A stretch of 64,000 bases of DNA from Caldovatus sediminis (GCF_014644455.1 NZ_BMKS01000010.1:1-64000); one strand, 5' to 3'. Counted from the stretch's first letter, positions 17,545 to 26,532 are shown. Notes: generated from the sequence alone by a model not told the origin. Translations and numbers: made by a program.

Positions 17545-18427
17545 GTCCCTCGCCCTCCGAAGCCGCTGCCGAACCGTTGCGGCGCGGAACGACTCCTACT
17601 GGGAAGCCGGGACCGGGAATGACACAAGGGGGTGACCCCTGGCGGCGCCGACCGGCCCCTTGCGCCCCCCGCAGCGTCGCGCCGCCGGGCGGTAACGGGT
17701 TCCGGGCACGCCGGGTGCCGCTACGCCGCGGCCAGGAACCTTCGGAGGCGCGGCGTCGTTGCCGTGCGCACCTGGAACCGAAGCGCCGCGGCAGCCGACC
17801 TGCATCCTGGCGATCCCGGCCCTGCCGCCGCGATCCGCACGCGACGGGCGGCGAGGCTGCCTGTGCGACTGCGGGGCGGCTCCGGTGCGGCGGACGGTCC
17901 ACGGCTTCGCCCGGGTCGCGGTGGCCGGCAACCCCGCGTCCGCCGCCGCGGCGGCCATCGGGGCGGCGCGCGCGACCTCGGGCTCTCGGCCGCCGACACG
18001 GGGGGACGGATCGCGCTCATCGGCGGCGGCGCGGTGCCCGGGCCCGGGCGGCGGGAGCGCTGCTCGGACGGCTTGCGGCGCTGCCGGCGATCGCGCCGCC
18101 TTGAGCGGGCGCGTCTTCCCGCGCCCGGAGGTTCCGCGCCGCCCTGGCGGTCCGAGAGGCTGCGCGCCTCGCGCTGCCATGGCCGCTGCTCCCGTGACCT
18201 CGCGCCTCCACCCGCACATGCCGCGCACGACGCGGCGCACAACCACGGATGCCCGCGCGGCGCGCTTCCCGGCTTCGGCCATCGGCCCGCGCGGGAGCGG
18301 CGAGCGCGCCCGCGATGCGGCGCCCGCCATCAACAAGCGATGAGCCCGTGGCTTCCGGCGGATGCCGGACTCACCACCGACGGCGCCGTGCGCCACTATG
18401 ACGGCCCGCCAATCGTCCGGAGCCGGC
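17545..18427. other. Gene-free tract with possible decayed coding remnant
   Basis: Nearly 900 bases between the glycosyltransferase and the heptose kinase gene with no coherent gene on either strand. On the plus strand, roughly 17895-18055, one frame reads VHGFARVAVAGNPASAAAAA and the adjacent frame continues DLGLSAADTGGRIALIGGGAVPG. Read together these look like a once-continuous protein split by a frameshift, but I cannot name the family. The remainder appears non-coding. The promoter for hddA presumably lies near 18330-18425. Confidence 0.4.
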
Positions 18428-19561
18428 ATGGTTGACATGCGGAGGGACATCGTGGCGACGGATCTGCGCCCCGACACGGCGTCGGGCGCACGCCTGCTCC
18501 ACCGGGCGTTCGCGGCGCCCGTGGCCGGACGCAAGACACGCGCGCGCGCGCCGTTGCGTCTCGGCCTGGCCGGCGGCGGGACCGACCTGTCGCCGTACTG
18601 CGACGAGTTCGGCGGCAACGTGCTGAATTGCACGATCGGTGTGTACGCCCACGCCGTGGTCGAGGAGCGCTTCGACTGGTGCGTCTCCTTCTCCGCCAAC
18701 GACATCGAAGCGGTGGACGAGGCGATGCCCCTCCCGGAGCTGCCGCTGGACGGTGGCCTCGCGCTGCACCGCGGCGTGTACAACCGGATCTTCCGCGAGT
18801 TCTGCGGCGGCCGGCCGCTCGCCGTCAGCGTGCACACGGCAGTGGACGCGCCGCCCGGTTCGGGCCTCGGCTCCTCCTCGGCGCTGGTGGTCGCGCTGGT
18901 CAAGGCGTATGCCGAGTTCCTCTCGTTGCCGCTCGGCGACTACGACATCGCGCGCCTCGCCTACGTGATCGAGCGCGTGGATCTCGGCATGGCGGGCGGG
19001 CGCCAGGACCAGTACGCCGCGGCCTTCGGCGGCTTCAACTTCATCGAGTTCCTGCCGGGCGACCGCGTCATCGTCAATCCGCTGCGCGTCCACCACGCGC
19101 ACAGCCGCGAGTTCGAGGGCAGCCTTCTCGTCTGCCACACCGGCCGCTCCCGCATCTCGTCGCAGATCATCGAGCAGCAGACGCGCGGCCTGACCCGGCA
19201 CGCCGAGGACGCGCTCGCCGCGATGCACCAGATCAAGCAGGAGGCCGTGGACATGAAGCTCTGCCTGCTGCGCGGCGACATCCGCGGCATGGCCCGCGTG
19301 CTCGGCAGCTCCTGGGAGGCGAAGAAGCGCACCGCCGAAGGCGTGTCCAACACCGAGATCGAGCGGATCTACGGCATGGCGATGGAGGCCGGCGCCTGGG
19401 CGGGCAAGATCTCCGGCGCTGGCGGCGGCGGCTTCCTGATGCTGCTCGCGCCGCACGAGCGGCGCCCCGCGATCGCGCGGCGGCTGCTCGCCGAAGGGCT
19501 CTCCCTGCTGCCCTGCTCCCTGACGAGCACGGGCGCCGAGAGCTGGGTGGCGCCGGCGTGA
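18428..19561 (+). CDS. hddA: GHMP kinase, D-glycero-D-manno-heptose 7-phosphate kinase type
   Basis: 377 residues. After a ~40-residue basic extension the GHMP fold starts with [24 protein letters not shown], the typical HddA/dehydratase-type kinase N-terminus. The ATP-binding motif is [11 protein letters not shown] at 142-152 and the third motif is [13 protein letters not shown] near the C-terminus. HddA phosphorylates D-glycero-D-manno-heptose 7-phosphate to the 1,7-bisphosphate on the route to GDP-heptose. The TGA overlaps the gmhA start as GTGA, and gmhA plus the fused hddC/gmhB follow, which supports the substrate assignment. ATG 18428 is used; a nearby ATG at 18437 is an alternative. 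Confidence 0.88.
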   Translation: MVDMRRDIVATDLRPDTASGARLLHRAFAAPVAGRKTRARAPLRLGLAGGGTDLSPYCDEFGGNVLNCTIGVYAHAVVEERFDWCVSFSANDIEAVDEAMPLPELPLDGGLALHRGVYNRIFREFCGGRPLAVSVHTAVDAPPGSGLGSSSALVVALVKAYAEFLSLPLGDYDIARLAYVIERVDLGMAGGRQDQYAAAFGGFNFIEFLPGDRVIVNPLRVHHAHSREFEGSLLVCHTGRSRISSQIIEQQTRGLTRHAEDALAAMHQIKQEAVDMKLCLLRGDIRGMARVLGSSWEAKKRTAEGVSNTEIERIYGMAMEAGAWAGKISGAGGGGFLMLLAPHERRPAIARRLLAEGLSLLPCSLTSTGAESWVAPA

Positions 19562-20151
19562 GCGACGCGGCATCGGCGATCGCGCGCCACCTGGCCGAAT
19601 CCGAGGCCCTGCTGGCCGGGATGCGCGCCGACCCCGCCCTGGCCGGACGGATCGAGGCCGCGGCCGCGGCCTGCGCGCGCGCGATCGCCGCGGGCGGGAA
19701 GGTGCTGTTCTGCGGCAACGGCGGGAGCGCCGCCGACGCCCAGCACCTGGCGGGCGAGCTGGTCTCGCGCTTCCACTACGACCGGCCGGGCATGGCGGGG
19801 CTGGCGCTCACCGTGGACAGCTCCGTCCTCACCGCGATCGGCAACGACTACGGCTACGAGCAGGTCTTCGCCCGGCAGGTGGAGGCGCTGGGCAGGGCAG
19901 GTGACGTCCTGGTCGGCATCTCCACCTCCGGCCGGTCCCCGAACGTGCTGCGGGCGATGGAGGCGGCGCGCCGGCGGGACATGACGACCATCGGCCTCAC
20001 CGGCCGCGACGGCGGGCCGATGGCCGCGCTGTGCGACATCGAGCTGCGCATGCCGTCCGACAGCACGCCGCTGGTTCAGCAGGGCCACATCGTGGCGGGA
20101 CACGTGATCTGCGCCCTGGTCGAGGCGGCGGTCTGTCCCAGGCCGGGCTGA
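19558..20151 (+). CDS. gmhA: Sedoheptulose-7-phosphate isomerase
   Basis: 197 residues from GTG 19558, overlapping the hddA stop. This is a SIS-domain protein: [25 protein letters not shown], then [19 protein letters not shown] and [13 protein letters not shown] with the metal-site His residues of GmhA. It isomerises sedoheptulose 7-phosphate to D-glycero-D-manno-heptose 7-phosphate, the first committed step to activated heptose. It sits between the kinase and the bifunctional enzyme. Confidence 0.93.
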   Translation: MSDAASAIARHLAESEALLAGMRADPALAGRIEAAAAACARAIAAGGKVLFCGNGGSAADAQHLAGELVSRFHYDRPGMAGLALTVDSSVLTAIGNDYGYEQVFARQVEALGRAGDVLVGISTSGRSPNVLRAMEAARRRDMTTIGLTGRDGGPMAALCDIELRMPSDSTPLVQQGHIVAGHVICALVEAAVCPRPG

Positions 20152-20156
20152 ACGCC

Positions 20157-21542
20157 ATGATCCGCCAGTGCGGGATCCTCGTCGGCGGCCTCGGCACCCG
20201 GCTCGGGCCGCTGACGCGCGCGACGCCGAAGCCGCTGCTGCCCGTGGGCGGCCGTCCGTTCCTCGATCTGCTGCTGGAGGAGGCGGCCCGGCACGGATTT
20301 ACGCGGGTCGTGCTGCTCGCGGGCCACCTCGGCGGGCAGGTGGCGGAGCGCTATGCGGGTATGCGCCGCATCGCCGGCCGCGACATCGCCATCGCCGTCG
20401 CCGTCGAGCCGCAGCCCGCAGGGACGGGCGGGGCGCTGCGGCACCTGGCCGACGTGGCGGAGGACGCCTTCCTGCTCATGAACGGCGACTCCTGGTTCGA
20501 CATCGACCTGCGCGCCTTCGCCGCGCCGCCGCTGCCCGCCGGCGCGCTGGTGCGGATGGCGCTGCGGCGCGCGCCGGACGCCGGGCGCTACGGCGCGGTG
20601 CGGCGGGAGGGCGGGCTGGTGCGCGCTTTCTCGCCCCGGGGCGCGGCCGCCACGCCGGGGGAGGTCAATGCCGGTATCTACGTGATGCGGCGGGCGGTCA
20701 TCGAGAGCATCGGCGTCTCGCCCTGCTCGCTGGAGACCGACGTGTTTCCGCCGCTCGCCGCGGCCGGCGGGATCGAGGGCGTGCCGCTCGACGGCGCCTT
20801 CGTCGACATCGGCGTGCCGGAGGACTACGCGGCCGCCGGGGCGACGATCGCGCGGCGCCGTCGCCCGGCGGTGTTCCTCGACCGCGACGGCACGCTGAAC
20901 CACGACGAGGGCTACACCCACCGCCCGCAGGCGCTGCGCTGGCTGCCCGGCGCGCGCGAGGCGGTGCGGCGGATCAACCGCGCGGGGCTGTTCGCCTTCG
21001 TGGTGAGCAACCAGTCCGGCGTCGCGCGAGGCTACTACGACCTCGACCAGGTCGATCGCTTCCACGCCCGCATGGACGAGGATCTCGCCGCGATCGGCGC
21101 CCATGTGGACGAGTTCCGGTGCAGCCCCTACCATCCGGAGGCCGTGATCGAGGCCTACCGGCGCGAGTCCCCTTGCCGCAAGCCGCGGCCCGGGATGATC
21201 CTCGATCTCGCCGCCGCCTGGCCGATCGACCTGTCGCGCAGCCTGCTCGTCGGCGATCGCGAGAGCGACCTCGCCGCCGCGGCCGCCGCCGGCATCCGCG
21301 GCCATCTCTATGCCGGCGGAGATCTCGACGCGCTGATGGCGACGCTGCTGCCGCCGGATCGGCGCGAGCGACCGCCGGGGCCGGCCGGCGACGGACCTTG
21401 CGGATCGCCGGCGCCTGCCGTGCCGATCGGGTTGCCCGGACTCGCCGCCGGGAAGCCGACGGCCGCCGCCGCGGGGGCCCCCCTCCGCACCGGCTGGCGT
21501 TCGGGGCGCCCCGCCGCTCAGCCGCCGCGGCGCGGGACGTAG
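20157..21542 (+). CDS. Fused sugar-1-phosphate nucleotidyltransferase (HddC-like) and heptose-bisphosphate phosphatase (GmhB-like)
   Basis: 461 residues with two catalytic domains. Residues 1-235 are a nucleotidyltransferase: GGLGTRLGPLTRATPKPLLP at 10-29, LLMNGDSWFDID around 107-117, and NAGIYVM at 171-177, as in HddC. Residues 237-395 are a HAD-IIIA phosphatase: FLDRDGTLNHD at 240-250, VVSNQSG at 282-288, KPRPGM at 342-347, and LLVGDRESD. The GmhB zinc loop is only partly matched (C322, H326, C340). A ~70-residue low-complexity tail runs into the opposing ridA gene with a 25-base overlap. The two activities are steps 3 and 4 of GDP-D-glycero-alpha-D-manno-heptose synthesis, completing the set with gmhA and hddA. 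Confidence 0.88.
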   Translation: MIRQCGILVGGLGTRLGPLTRATPKPLLPVGGRPFLDLLLEEAARHGFTRVVLLAGHLGGQVAERYAGMRRIAGRDIAIAVAVEPQPAGTGGALRHLADVAEDAFLLMNGDSWFDIDLRAFAAPPLPAGALVRMALRRAPDAGRYGAVRREGGLVRAFSPRGAAATPGEVNAGIYVMRRAVIESIGVSPCSLETDVFPPLAAAGGIEGVPLDGAFVDIGVPEDYAAAGATIARRRRPAVFLDRDGTLNHDEGYTHRPQALRWLPGAREAVRRINRAGLFAFVVSNQSGVARGYYDLDQVDRFHARMDEDLAAIGAHVDEFRCSPYHPEAVIEAYRRESPCRKPRPGMILDLAAAWPIDLSRSLLVGDRESDLAAAAAAGIRGHLYAGGDLDALMATLLPPDRRERPPGPAGDGPCGSPAPAVPIGLPGLAAGKPTAAAAGAPLRTGWRSGRPAAQPPRRGT

Positions 21543-21961
21543 CCGATCGCCTCGACCTCCAACGCGCAGTCCATCGGCGTGCGCCCGGCCTGCATCCGGG
21601 TGCGGGCCGGCAGCGCCTCGGCCGAGGAGAAGTAGGTGCGGTAGATGCGGTCGAACGCCTCCTGCTGGCGCTGGTCCTTCAGCCAGACGATGACCTTGAG
21701 CAGGCAGTCCATGTTCGAGCCGGCGGCCTCCACCAGCGCCTTCAGGTGGTCCATCACGATGCGCACCTGGCGCTCGAAGGGCAGGTCGGGGAAGGGGGGC
21801 GGGGGCTCGCCGCGGGCGCGGGCGGCGCGCAGGCGGGCGCAATAGTCCTCCTCGAAGGGCGGCAGGCCCGAGACGTAGATCATGTCGCCGTGGCGGACGC
21901 AGAGATTGAACGGCCCGCCGGTCTCGGGCACGGCGGGCGTGCGGATGACCTGCTTGTCCAT
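21518..21961 (-). CDS. RidA/YjgF family protein
   Basis: 147 residues with the RidA fold: GPFNLCVRHGDMIYVSGLPPF, then QVRIVMDHLKALVEAAGSNMDCLLKVIVWLKD and the C-terminal RTRMQAGRTPMDCALEVEAIGYV. RidA proteins hydrolyse reactive enamine/imine intermediates. The usual catalytic Arg context near the end (R-x-x-V) is altered here to RTRMQAG, and the insertion around residues 40-60 is longer than in archetypal RidA, so this may be a divergent subgroup. It lies divergently from the cupin gene and converges on the heptose operon. Confidence 0.88.
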   Translation of the reverse strand: MDKQVIRTPAVPETGGPFNLCVRHGDMIYVSGLPPFEEDYCARLRAARARGEPPPPFPDLPFERQVRIVMDHLKALVEAAGSNMDCLLKVIVWLKDQRQQEAFDRIYRTYFSSAEALPARTRMQAGRTPMDCALEVEAIGYVPRRGG

Positions 21962-22065
21962 GGCGAAGCTCCTCTCCTCTTTCCTCGCGGCGCGGCGGGA
22001 AGGATGCTAGGGGCGCGGCGGCGGCGCGTCAGCCGCCGCCATCGCCGTGACAGGAGGACCGCCCC

Positions 22066-22551
22066 GTGCCATCCGCGCCGGACCGCCCCATCGCCCTGCG
22101 CGCCGCCGAGGCGCCGCCGCGCGCCCGCGCCACGGGCTACCCGCCCGACCTCGCGCGCAAGGTCGAGGGGCGGGAGAAGCGGCCGCTCGGCGACCCGTTC
22201 GGGCTGAGGAATTTCGGCGTCAACCTGACCCGCCTCGCCCCCGGCGCGGCCTCCGCGCTGCGCCACGCCCACGCCACGCAGGACGAGTTCGTCTACGTGC
22301 TGGAGGGGAGCCCGACGCTCGTCACCGATGCCGGCGAGACGCCGCTCCAGCCCGGCATGTGCGCGGGCTTCCCCGCGGGCACCGGCGATGCGCACCACCT
22401 CGTCAACCGCACCGCGCGCGACGTGGTCTATCTCGAGATCGGCGACCGCTCGCCGGGCGACCGCGTGACCTATCCCGACGACGACCTGCGCGCGGAGATG
22501 GGCGCCGACGGCAAGTGGCGCTACAGCCGCAAGGACGGGACGCCGCTCTAG
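22066..22551 (+). CDS. Single-domain cupin protein
   Basis: 161 residues from GTG 22066, with AGGAGG 9-10 bases upstream at 22052-22057. Cupin motif 1 is represented by RHAHATQDEFVYVLEG, giving two His and a Glu; motif 2 is FPAGTGDAHHLVNR, giving the last His. The C-terminal DRVTYPDDDLRAEMGADGKW region is typical of a widespread cupin subgroup often found next to sugar-acid genes. It probably binds a metal; the substrate is unknown. It lies 13 bp before otnK and is likely in its operon. Confidence 0.88.
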   Translation: MPSAPDRPIALRAAEAPPRARATGYPPDLARKVEGREKRPLGDPFGLRNFGVNLTRLAPGAASALRHAHATQDEFVYVLEGSPTLVTDAGETPLQPGMCAGFPAGTGDAHHLVNRTARDVVYLEIGDRSPGDRVTYPDDDLRAEMGADGKWRYSRKDGTPL

Positions 22552-22564
22552 GGAGTGCCCGGCC

Positions 22565-23839
22565 ATGCCCCTCCTGCTCGGCTGCATCGCCGACGACTTC
22601 ACCGGCGCGACGGACCTCGCCAACACCCTCGTGCGCGGGGGGATGCGCGCGGTGCAGGTGATCGGCGTGCCGCAGGGGGCCCTGCCCGAGGCCGACGCGG
22701 TGATCGTGGCGCTCAAGTCGCGCACCGCGCCGCCGCGGGAGGCGGTGGCGGAGAGCCTCGCCGCCTGCGAGGCGCTGCTCGCCGCCGGGGCGCGGCAGGT
22801 CTTCTTCAAGTACTGCTCGACCTTCGATTCGACCGACGAGGGCAACATCGGCCCGGTGGCCGATGCCCTGCTGCGGCGCCTCGACGCCGGCTTCGCCCTG
22901 GCCTGCCCGGCCTTCCCGACCAACGGGCGGACGATCTACCAGGGGCACCTCTTCGTCGGCAGCGTCTTGCTGAACGAGAGCGGGATGGAGAACCACCCGC
23001 TGACGCCGATGCGCGATCCGAACCTGGTGCGCGTGCTGGGGCGGCAGACCGACGGCGCGGTGGGCCTCGTGCCCTATGCGGTGGTCGAGCAGGGCGCGGC
23101 GGCGATCCGGCGCGAGATGACGCGGCTCAGGGAGTCCGGCCGGCGCTACGCGATCGTGGACGCGCTGACGGACGCGCATCTGCTCGCCATCGGCGAGGCG
23201 GCGGAGCGGCATCCGCTGATCACCGGCGGATCGGGCGTGGCGATGGGGCTGCCCGCGAATTTCCGCCGCGCCGGGCTGCTGCCGGAGCGCGGCGCCGCGG
23301 CCGCCGCGCTGCCGCCCGGGCGCGGCCTCGCCGCGGTGGTGGCCGGGTCGTGCTCGCGCGCCACGCTCGGCCAGATCGGCCTGGTGCGGGACGCGGTGCC
23401 GACGCTCGAGCTCGACCCGCTGGCGACGCCGGACGCCGCCGCGCTGGCCGAGCAGGCGCTCGCCTGGGCGGCGGGGAGGCTCGCCGCCGACCGGCCGGTG
23501 GTGATCGCCGCCTCGGCGCCGCCGGAGAAGGTGGCGGCGCTGCAGGCGCGGCTCGGGCGCGAGGCGGCGGGCGCGCTGGTCGAGCAGGCGCTCGCCGCGG
23601 TGGCCGAGGGGCTGGTCGCGCGCGGCGTGCGGCGGCTGGTGGTGGCGGGGGGCGAGACGGCGGGCGCGGTGGTCTCGCGCCTCGGCGTGCGCGCCTTGCG
23701 CATCGGGGCGGAGATAGACCCCGGCGTGCCCTGGACCTACGCCGAGCCCGCCGGGCTGCACCTCGCGCTCAAGAGCGGCAATTTCGGCGCGCGCGACTTC
23801 TTCCTCAAGGCGTTCGCGATGCTGCCGGCGGAGGGCTGA
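22565..23839 (+). CDS. otnK: Four-carbon acid sugar kinase (3-oxo-tetronate kinase type)
   Basis: 424 residues with the DUF1537 two-domain architecture. The N-terminal substrate-binding domain starts LLLGCIADDFTGATDLANTL (4-23) and contains FFKYCSTFDSTDEGNIG. The C-terminal nucleotide-binding domain contains VVAGSCSRATLGQ and LVVAGGETAGAVV. OtnK phosphorylates 3-oxo-tetronates (from threonate or erythronate catabolism) so that the aldolase OtnC can decarboxylate them. The otnC-type gene follows after five bases, matching the known pathway pair. No dehydrogenase or isomerase partner is seen. Confidence 0.92.
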   Translation: MPLLLGCIADDFTGATDLANTLVRGGMRAVQVIGVPQGALPEADAVIVALKSRTAPPREAVAESLAACEALLAAGARQVFFKYCSTFDSTDEGNIGPVADALLRRLDAGFALACPAFPTNGRTIYQGHLFVGSVLLNESGMENHPLTPMRDPNLVRVLGRQTDGAVGLVPYAVVEQGAAAIRREMTRLRESGRRYAIVDALTDAHLLAIGEAAERHPLITGGSGVAMGLPANFRRAGLLPERGAAAAALPPGRGLAAVVAGSCSRATLGQIGLVRDAVPTLELDPLATPDAAALAEQALAWAAGRLAADRPVVIAASAPPEKVAALQARLGREAAGALVEQALAAVAEGLVARGVRRLVVAGGETAGAVVSRLGVRALRIGAEIDPGVPWTYAEPAGLHLALKSGNFGARDFFLKAFAMLPAEG

Positions 23840-23844
23840 GGGCG

Positions 23845-24483
23845 ATGGACGAGCAGGCGCTGCGCGCGGCGATCTGCGCGCACGGGCGGTCGCTCTTCGC
23901 GCGCGGCTTCTCGGTCGGCTCGGCGGGCAACATCAGCGCGCGCCTGCCCGACGGCGTGCTGATCACGCCGACCAATTCCTGCCTCGGCCGGCTGGAGCCG
24001 GAGCGGATCAGCAGGCTCGACCGGGCGTGGCGGCACGTCTCGGGCGATCCGCCCTCGAAGGAGGTGTTCATGCACCGCGCCTTCCTGGAGGCGCGGCCGG
24101 AGGCGGGCGCGGTGGTGCACCTGCACTCGACGCACGCCACGGCGATCGCCTGCCTGGCGGCGCCGGGCGAGACCGCGCCGATCCCGCCGCTGACGCCCTA
24201 CTTCGTCATGCGCGTCGGGCGGACGCTGCCGGTGGTGCCGTATTTCCGCCCGGGCGACCCGGCGATGGAGCCCGCGATCGCCGGGGCCGCGCGCGGCGGG
24301 GCGAAGGCGGTGCTGCTCGCCAACCACGGCCCGGTGGTGTGCGGCCGGACGCTGGACGAGGCGGTGCATGCCGCGGAGGAGCTGGAGGAGGCGGCGCGGC
24401 TCGCCCTGCTGCTGCGCGGGGCCGGCGCGCGGACGCTGACGCCGGGGCAGGTGGAGGAGCTGCTGGCGACCTTCGGGGGCTGA
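23845..24483 (+). CDS. otnC: Class II aldolase, 3-oxo-tetronate 4-phosphate decarboxylase type
   Basis: 212 residues of the aldolase II/adducin family. Visible: GSAGNISARLPDG phosphate-binding region, catalytic Glu in PSKEVFMHRAF, zinc ligands in VVHLHSTHA, and the third His in LLANHGPVVCG. It is predicted to convert the OtnK product to dihydroxyacetone phosphate and CO2. It follows otnK directly and is followed by a terminator-like stem at 24500-24540. Confidence 0.92.
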   Translation: MDEQALRAAICAHGRSLFARGFSVGSAGNISARLPDGVLITPTNSCLGRLEPERISRLDRAWRHVSGDPPSKEVFMHRAFLEARPEAGAVVHLHSTHATAIACLAAPGETAPIPPLTPYFVMRVGRTLPVVPYFRPGDPAMEPAIAGAARGGAKAVLLANHGPVVCGRTLDEAVHAAEELEEAARLALLLRGAGARTLTPGQVEELLATFGG

Positions 24484-24499
24484 CCGGCGCGGATGCGGC

Positions 24500-24540
24500 G
24501 GGCAGGGCGGCGGCGGAACGCGGCCGCGCCCGCCCTGTCC
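24500..24540 (+). terminator. Terminator-like stem after otnC
   Basis: An 8-bp perfect stem, CAGGGCGG (24503-24510) with its complement at 24530-24537, extended by one G-U and two G-C pairs, around a 19-base loop. It lies 17 bases past the otnC stop. No T-run follows, so intrinsic termination is uncertain. Confidence 0.4.
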
Positions 24541-24622
24541 CGCCGCCCTTGACCAGAGCGGTACGAGTCCGCATGCCGCCCGCAACGGACTGGCATGCCC
24601 AGCCGCAGGAGACGAGAGGCCC

Positions 24623-25249
24623 ATGACGGACGCTCCCGCCGCGACCGGCGTGCCGCCCGACCGCACCGCGCCCGCCGCGCACCCGATCGCGCCGCTGCTC
24701 GCCTCCCGCTGGAGCCCGCGCAGCTTCCTCGACCGTGAGGTGCCGGAGGAGATGCTGCGGCGCCTGCTCGAGGCGGCGCGCTGGGCGCCGAGCTGCTACA
24801 ACGCGCAGCCCTGGCACTACGTCATCGCCCGCCGGCACCGCGAGCCGGAGGCCTTCGCCGCCCTGCTCGGCTGCCTCTCCTCGGGCAACCGCACCTGGTG
24901 CGCGCGGGCGCCGGTGCTGATGATCTCGGTGGCCCGCATGGACTTCCCGCAGAACGGCAGCCCCAACCGCCACGCCTGGCACGATCTCGGCGCCGCGAGC
25001 ACGCTGCTCGCGCTGGAGGCGGCGGCGCTGGGGCTGCAGGCGCACCAGATGGCCGGCTTCGACGCCGCGAAGGCGCGCGCCGCCTGCGCCGTCCCCGAGG
25101 GCTACGAGCCGGTCGCGGCGATCGCCCTCGGCCATCCCGGCAGCCCGGACGCGCTCGCCGAGCCCTACCGGACGCGCGAGACCAGCCCGCGCATCCGCCG
25201 CCCGATCGAGGAATTCGGCTTCCTCGGCCGGTGGGGCGAGGCGCTCTGA
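24623..25249 (+). CDS. Nitroreductase family FMN oxidoreductase
   Basis: 208 residues. FMN-binding signatures include ASRWSPRSF near residue 30, LEAARWAPSCYNAQPWHYVIARR, the HDLGAASTLLALEAAALGLQAHQMAGFD block, and GYEPVAAIALGHPG. It resembles the small nitroreductase/dehydrogenase family that uses NAD(P)H and FMN in the cytoplasm. The physiological substrate is unknown. It lies 139 bp downstream of otnC and is convergent with the GntR regulator. Confidence 0.9.
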   Translation: MTDAPAATGVPPDRTAPAAHPIAPLLASRWSPRSFLDREVPEEMLRRLLEAARWAPSCYNAQPWHYVIARRHREPEAFAALLGCLSSGNRTWCARAPVLMISVARMDFPQNGSPNRHAWHDLGAASTLLALEAAALGLQAHQMAGFDAAKARAACAVPEGYEPVAAIALGHPGSPDALAEPYRTRETSPRIRRPIEEFGFLGRWGEAL

Positions 25250-25405
25250 CGGCGGCCGACCCGGCCGCGCCTTCTGCCCGACCCTGGGGGGCGACCGCCA
25301 ACGCCCCGGCCTGTGCCGACGCGGCCCGGCTTCGCGGTGGCGGAGGAGATGCGCGGCCCCGGCGGCCCCGAGGCGGAGGCGCTCCCGGCGCGCGGCGCGG
25401 CGCGG

Positions 25406-26185
25406 TCAGGCCGCGCTGCGCTGGCGCCGGCGCTGCTCCACGGCGGCCTCGAAGTCGAAGCTCAGGTGCCAGCCGACATGCGCGGCGAGCAGCGCCTCGG
25501 CGCCCGCCCCGTCGCCCGCGGCGAGCTTCGCCACCAGGGCCTCGTGCTCGCGCGCGAGGCGGGCCAGGTCGCGGTGCGGCGCGGCGAGGCCCCAGAGCAC
25601 GGTGAGCTGCCGCGCCAGGCTGTGCCACACGGCGTGCAGCGTCGCGTTGCCGGAGGCGCGGCAGAGCTCGCCGTGGAACGCCTCGTCCGCGGCGACCGCG
25701 GCGACGGTGTCGGCCTGCGCGGCGGCGTGGCGCATGTGCTCCGCGGCGCGGCGCAGCGCGGCAAGGCTTTCCTCGGCGAGCCCGTTCTCCAGCGCGTCGC
25801 GCAGCGCGAGCGATTCGAGGGCGAGCCGGACCCGCATCAGTTCGGCCACGCCGCGGTTGGTGACCTGCATCAGCCGCATGCCCTTGTAGGGCGTGCTGAC
25901 CACGATGCCCTGGCTCTCCAGCAGGCGCAGCGCCTCGCGCACGGGGACGCGGCTGATGCCGAGGTCGCGCGCGATCTCCGCCTCGACGAGGCGGTCGCCG
26001 GGCAGGAAGACGCCGCGCGCCGCGGCGGCGACCACGGCCTCCGCGGCCTGCTCGACCATCGTGCGCGGCTGCACGGGAAGGAGCCGGCGCACGGCGGCGG
26101 TGTCACGGGCGGCGGGCGAGGGCGAATCCGCCGCGCCGTCGTCCCGCGCGGCAGCGCTCGGGGCAGGGGTCAAGTCCATCACCAT
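25406..26185 (-). CDS. GntR family regulator with FCD ligand-binding domain
   Basis: About 259 residues from ATG 26185 (an alternative start at 26221 adds 12). A winged helix-turn-helix occupies about residues 40-105: FLPGDRLVEAEIARDLGISRVPVREALRLLESQGIV. An all-helical FCD domain follows, with metal-ligand positions in RLALESLALR, DEAFHGELCRASGN and EHEALVAKLAAGD. FCD regulators typically respond to organic acids. The neighbours (otnK/otnC on one side, malate synthase G on the other) suggest a sugar-acid or glycolate-linked regulon. An inverted CAAT..ATTG element lies 45 bases upstream. Confidence 0.9.
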   Translation of the reverse strand: MVMDLTPAPSAAARDDGAADSPSPAARDTAAVRRLLPVQPRTMVEQAAEAVVAAAARGVFLPGDRLVEAEIARDLGISRVPVREALRLLESQGIVVSTPYKGMRLMQVTNRGVAELMRVRLALESLALRDALENGLAEESLAALRRAAEHMRHAAAQADTVAAVAADEAFHGELCRASGNATLHAVWHSLARQLTVLWGLAAPHRDLARLAREHEALVAKLAAGDGAGAEALLAAHVGWHLSFDFEAAVEQRRRQRSAA

Positions 26186-26252
26186 GTCGTTTCGCCGCCA
26201 TCCGCTTGGGGCCGCCGGCACTCTAAATTCAATCTATTGGTTTAGGAAGCAT

Positions 26253-26271
26253 GTTGCGACGGCGTTGCGAC
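26253..26271. repeat. Direct repeat, 8 bp, 11-bp period
   Basis: Two identical copies of GTTGCGAC separated by GGC in the divergent GntR-glcB control region. The spacing places both on the same DNA face, as expected for a cooperative regulator or activator site. Confidence 0.45.
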
Positions 26272-26522
26272 CCAATTTTGCGCCGATGCGCGGGTCGCGG
26301 TCGGAACGCCGGTCCGTGGGCCTGGCCTTGGCGAACCGGAAGGTTCCGCGCGACCCTGCGTTGGACCCTAACCTTGGTTATGCGCGTTCCGGTTGCGGGC
26401 CGACCGCGCCGCCGGGCCCCTTTGCCGCCCCGCTGGTTTGCGCCTAGACACGACGCGGGGCGCACGGCGGCCTTCCGCGGGATCGGACGGCGCGGCGCGC
26501 CCGGCACAGCAGGGAAGGCGCC

Positions 26523-26527
26523 GGAGG
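26523..26527 (+). promoter_or_regulatory. Shine-Dalgarno deciding the glcB GTG start
   Basis: GGAGG five bases before GTG 26533. The internal ATG at 26548 lacks a comparable purine run, so the GTG start is preferred. Confidence 0.65.
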
Positions 26528-26532
26528 ACACA

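Larger units (their letters stand above)
26222..26532. promoter_or_regulatory. Divergent control region between GntR regulator and malate synthase
   Basis: This 311-bp gap has the most A/T-rich bases in its neighbourhood (26222-26290). It contains CAATCTATTG (26230-26239), a short palindrome suited to a GntR-type operator, and a direct repeat GTTGCGAC at 26253-26260 and 26264-26271, with an 11-base period close to one helical turn. The right half is GC-rich and holds no gene; glcB starts at 26533 behind GGAGG. Confidence 0.5.

Noticed and set aside
17596-18903. A 435-codon minus-strand frame spanning the gap before hddA
   Set aside because: More than a third is antisense to hddA, and the rest has no family resemblance.
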